Source: Acidimicrobiales bacterium
GTDB lineage: Bacteria > Actinomycetota > Acidimicrobiia > Acidimicrobiales > MedAcidi-G1
Direction: 5' to 3'
Length of the DNA: 64,000 nt
Assembly (NCBI GenBank): GCA_029242745.1
Contig: JAQWTI010000006.1
Location: 1 to 64,000 of the forward strand
Below the pieces are notes generated by a model. It was not told where the DNA came from. It worked only from the letters and a program-made list of their open reading frames with translations, and ran no database searches. Positions 63,928-64,000 of the stretch are shown piece after piece. The first letter of the stretch is position 1; each line of letters opens with the position of its first letter. The position numbers and the translations under genes are program-made.

Positions 63928-64000
63928 TCAGCCCATCGTGGTGCAGTACAGCGGCTCAATTACCGCTGTAAGACGTTTATCGAGCGGCGCAGCATCCTTG
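63928..64000 (-). CDS. possible C-terminal end of a gene running off the right edge
   Basis: The minus strand has an open frame of 23 codons from the window edge to a TGA at 63928-63930. It ends DKRLTAVIEPLYCTTMG, which reads like a plausible protein tail. A rightward frame starting with ATG at 63853 is also open to the edge (MIDGYERPSVQVN) and cannot be excluded. Neither has a recognisable family, so this entry is tentative. Confidence 0.25.
   Translation of the reverse strand, partial: KDAAPLDKRLTAVIEPLYCTTMG

Overview
The window is 64 kb of gene-dense, mid-GC bacterial chromosome, with about 46 protein genes, short spacers and many 1-4 bp start/stop overlaps. I see no rRNA, tRNA, CRISPR array, insertion sequence or prophage. 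The gene set suggests a free-living, probably marine, actinobacterium, most likely of the class Acidimicrobiia. The pointers are a large AftD-type arabinofuranosyltransferase, an F420-type deazaflavin-dependent nitroreductase, MenB, a membrane pyrophosphatase, frequent GTG/TTG starts, and many genes for using small osmolytes and acyl-CoA compounds. This assignment is inference from gene content; no marker gene was compared.

Left third (1-24.5 kb), catabolism. Positions 2-1899 hold the end of an M20 peptidase coupled to a double-hotdog thioesterase. A leftward set at 1952-6967 follows: sulfatase, haloalkane-dehalogenase-like hydrolase, zinc alcohol dehydrogenase, SDR dehydrogenase and crotonase. 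Then come an F420-type nitroreductase, an SMP-30 lactonase divergent from an MFS transporter, and a rightward five-gene operon at 9964-14726: YciI-like protein, unrecognised 526-aa propeller-like protein, divergent GlpD-family flavoprotein, and two small orphan proteins. From 24433 leftward lies a tightly coupled operon: Rieske oxygenase, then soxB, soxD, soxA and soxG of heterotetrameric sarcosine oxidase, followed by an amidase, a betainyl-CoA-thioesterase-like protein and an MFS transporter. A divergent LysR regulator at 24586 faces it. This looks like a module for stripping methyl groups from betaine-type compounds.

Middle third (25.5-43 kb), housekeeping and envelope. It holds upp, a polysaccharide deacetylase and a PlsC acyltransferase in one run. 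Next are menB, two coupled O-methyltransferase-like genes, a double-length CaiB/BaiF CoA-transferase, an M23 peptidoglycan hydrolase and a K+-dependent membrane pyrophosphatase (TTG start). Rightward from 36.6 kb are 5-formyl-THF cyclo-ligase and a trkA-trkH-trkH potassium uptake operon in which the first TrkH has lost a selectivity-filter glycine. A convergent M18 aminopeptidase closes this part.

Right third (43-64 kb), nitrogen assimilation and cell-surface glycans. It starts with gltB-gltD and a GT2 glycosyltransferase, an alpha/beta hydrolase, and a DUF2142-like membrane protein. The AftD-like 1449-aa enzyme and a GT4 glycosyltransferase are leftward, and an MBOAT acyltransferase is divergent. 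The end holds an EamA transporter, a second double-hotdog thioesterase, an MFS transporter and a small lipoprotein. The best candidates for something undescribed are the 9964-14726 operon, the Rieske-sarcosine oxidase operon, and the asymmetric double-TrkH potassium transporter.
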